A stretch of DNA of 6,321 nucleotides from Desulforudis sp. (GTDB lineage Bacteria > Bacillota > Desulfotomaculia > Desulfotomaculales > Desulforudaceae): positions 1 to 6,321 of the forward strand of contig JACUUW010000115.1 in the NCBI GenBank assembly GCA_014859075.1. Direction: 5' to 3'. Positions 4,737 through 6,321 of the stretch are shown here, piece after piece. A program made the position numbers and the translations under genes. The notes beneath the pieces were generated by a model that had not been told where the DNA came from, did no database searches, and saw only the letters and a list, made by a program, of their open reading frames with translations. Positions within the stretch are counted from its first letter, which is position 1, and every line of letters starts with the position of its first letter.

Positions 4737-6321
4737 TTGTCACTGCGTTTCATCCTCGGCCGGGCCGGCGCGGGGAAAACCCGCCTGTGCCTGGACGAGA
4801 TCAGGCAGAGACTGCGGCAGGCCCCCGACGGGCCGCCGCTCGTTTTTCTGGTACCCGAACAGGCCACCTTTCAGACCGAGCACGCCCTGGCGCTCACCCC
4901 TGGTCTTCCCGGCATAATGCGGGCCTACGTCCTTAGTTTCCGGCGGCTGGCCTGGCGGGTGTTTTCGGAAGTGGGGGGCGCGGCCCGGCCGCACATCGGC
5001 GAGTTGGGTAAACAGATGCTGCTCAGCCGGATACTGGAGGAGCGGCGGCGGGAGTTGTCGGTGTTCGGGCGGGCCGCCCGGCAGTTCGGCTTTGCCGGAA
5101 CCGTAGCGCGTGCCCTTTCGGAACTGAAGACCTACCTGGTGACTCCGGAAGACCTTGAGCGCGCCGGCGGGCTGCTGGCGGGACGCTCCGGCGCCGGTTC
5201 CTTGGCGGGAAAGGTTCGGGATCTCAGGTTGGTGTACAAGGAGTTTGAGGCGCGGTTGGCCGGGCGGTACGTGGATCCGGACGATTACCTCACCTTGTTG
5301 GCGGCGCAGTTGGAGCATAGCCGGACGCTGGCGGGCGGCGAGGTGTGGGTGGACGGGTTTGCCGGGTTCACCCCCCAGGAATTCCGGGTGCTCCAGGGGC
5401 TCTTGCGTGCGGCCGGGCGGGTGAGCGTGGCGCTGTGTGTCGACCCGTCACACGACCGGGAGGCGGAAGCGGGGCTGTTTCACGTGACCGGAGAGACCCA
5501 TGCGCGCCTGGCGGAGCTGGCCCGCCACGGTGGGATCGCGCTGGAGAGGCCGGTCCGGCTCGGTGAGCGGCAACGGCCCCGGTTCAAGAACAGTCCGGGA
5601 ATCGCCCACCTGGAACGGGAGTTCTTCCGTCGGCCTGCGGCGGTCTACTCGGGCGATGCCGGCCTGACCTTGGCGGCGGCCGCCAACCGGCGGGCCGAGG
5701 TGGAGAGCGCCGCCCGGGAAATCCGGCGGCTTTGCCGGGAAAGGGGTTACCGCTGGCGGGAGGTGTCCGTGGTCGTCCGGGACCTGGAGAACTACCACGA
5801 GTTGCTGGCGATCGGTTTTGCGGACTACGGGATCCCCTGTTTCATCGACCGCAAGCGCTTGGTGCTGCACCACCCGCTGGTCGAGTTCATCCGGGCGGCC
5901 CTGGAGGTGGTCTACACGGACTGGGCCTATGATCCGGTGTTCCGCTGGCTGAAGACCGACCTGGCCCCGGTTTCCCGCGAAGAGGTCGACTTGCTGGAGA
6001 ACTATGTGCTGGCGCACGGGATCCGGGGCGCGAAATGGACCGACGACCAGGACTGGCCGTATCTAAGCGCGGCGACCCTGGAGGCGGGCGCGCCGGACGA
6101 GGCCGAGCGGCGTTGGCTGGCACGCGTAAACGGAATCCGGCGCCGGGCCGCGCGACGGCTGCGCGAGTTTCAGGAGCGGGTGGCGGCCCCCGGAAACGTC
6201 CGGGAGCTAACCGCGTCCCTGTACGACCTGGTCGCGGGATCGGACGTGCCGGAGCAGATCGCCCGGTGGAGCCGGGAGGCCGAACAGGAGGGGCTGCTGG
6301 ATATCGCCCGCGAGCACCGGC
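4737..6321 (+). CDS. addB: AddB, ATP-dependent helicase/nuclease subunit B (N-terminal part; runs off the window)
   Basis: AddB pairs with AddA in the cytoplasmic helicase-nuclease that resects double-strand breaks and, on meeting a Chi-like site, leaves a 3' tail for RecA. In B. subtilis AddB carries one of the two nuclease domains, the structural Fe-S cluster and the Chi-recognition site. The frame stays open from TTG 4737 to the window end: 528 codons, roughly 45% of the usual ~1150. Visible family motifs are Walker A GRAGAGKT (8-15), 'FLVPEQATFQTE' (37-48), 'LSFRRLAWRVF' (66-76), 'VDGFAGFTPQEF' (205-216), 'RDLENYHELL' (348-357) and 'GIPCFIDRKRLVLHHPL' (365-381). The C-terminal nuclease and the Fe-S cysteines lie beyond the window. 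addA is expected next. The start is a rare TTG, 29 bases after the phosphoesterase-ATPase stop, so the two genes are probably one operon. Nothing looks damaged in the visible part. Confidence 0.95.
   Translation, partial: MSLRFILGRAGAGKTRLCLDEIRQRLRQAPDGPPLVFLVPEQATFQTEHALALTPGLPGIMRAYVLSFRRLAWRVFSEVGGAARPHIGELGKQMLLSRILEERRRELSVFGRAARQFGFAGTVARALSELKTYLVTPEDLERAGGLLAGRSGAGSLAGKVRDLRLVYKEFEARLAGRYVDPDDYLTLLAAQLEHSRTLAGGEVWVDGFAGFTPQEFRVLQGLLRAAGRVSVALCVDPSHDREAEAGLFHVTGETHARLAELARHGGIALERPVRLGERQRPRFKNSPGIAHLEREFFRRPAAVYSGDAGLTLAAAANRRAEVESAAREIRRLCRERGYRWREVSVVVRDLENYHELLAIGFADYGIPCFIDRKRLVLHHPLVEFIRAALEVVYTDWAYDPVFRWLKTDLAPVSREEVDLLENYVLAHGIRGAKWTDDQDWPYLSAATLEAGAPDEAERRWLARVNGIRRRAARRLREFQERVAAPGNVRELTASLYDLVAGSDVPEQIARWSREAEQEGLLDIAREHR

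Noticed and set aside
5179..5211. Second P-loop-like text (GRSGAGSLAGK) inside AddB
   Set aside because: It lacks the GKT/GKS ending and the preceding hydrophobic strand. AddB has its nucleotide-binding motif at residues 8-15.

Overview
The window is high-GC bacterial DNA with tightly packed genes, all on the + strand. GTG and TTG starts and purine-rich Shine-Dalgarno sites are common. The protein types point to a high-GC member of the Firmicutes, probably a Desulforudis/Ammonifex/Desulfotomaculum-like Peptococcaceae relative: a Bacillus-type pyrimidine-nucleoside phosphorylase, AddB rather than RecB/RecC, and a GGG-type SMC-like ATPase next to addB. The family assignment is inference; no marker gene is present.

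Left part (1-2126): the 3' part of a pyrimidine-nucleoside phosphorylase gene is followed 18 bases later by a complete isocitrate/isopropylmalate dehydrogenase-family gene with a strong ribosome binding site. The two are probably one transcript. The dehydrogenase has the catalytic residues of the family and a hydrophobic, LeuB-like substrate pocket. Its coenzyme loop carries the Lys-Tyr pair known from NADP-dependent isocitrate dehydrogenase.

Middle (2127-2625): this stretch holds a broken flavoprotein gene. The N-terminal FMN-binding motif and the C-terminal part of an NADPH-dependent FMN reductase/iron-sulfur flavoprotein are both readable, but they lie in different frames and the middle of the protein is missing. 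A 107-base spacer follows, with a less GC-rich island and a hairpin just before the next gene.

Right part (2626-6321): this is a DNA double-strand-break repair cluster. A single 693-codon frame contains a complete Mre11/SbcD-type metallophosphoesterase, a glycine/proline-rich linker and both lobes of a Rad50/SbcC-type ABC ATPase. It has almost no coiled coil and no zinc hook. Twenty-nine bases downstream, from a TTG start, begins addB, the helicase-nuclease subunit B, which runs off the window. In Bacillus subtilis addB, addA, sbcD and sbcC are neighbours, so the setting supports an end-processing role for the fused protein.

The most unusual item is the one-chain, coiled-coil-poor Mre11-Rad50 protein. 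The flavoprotein pseudogene and the atypical coenzyme loop of the dehydrogenase come next.
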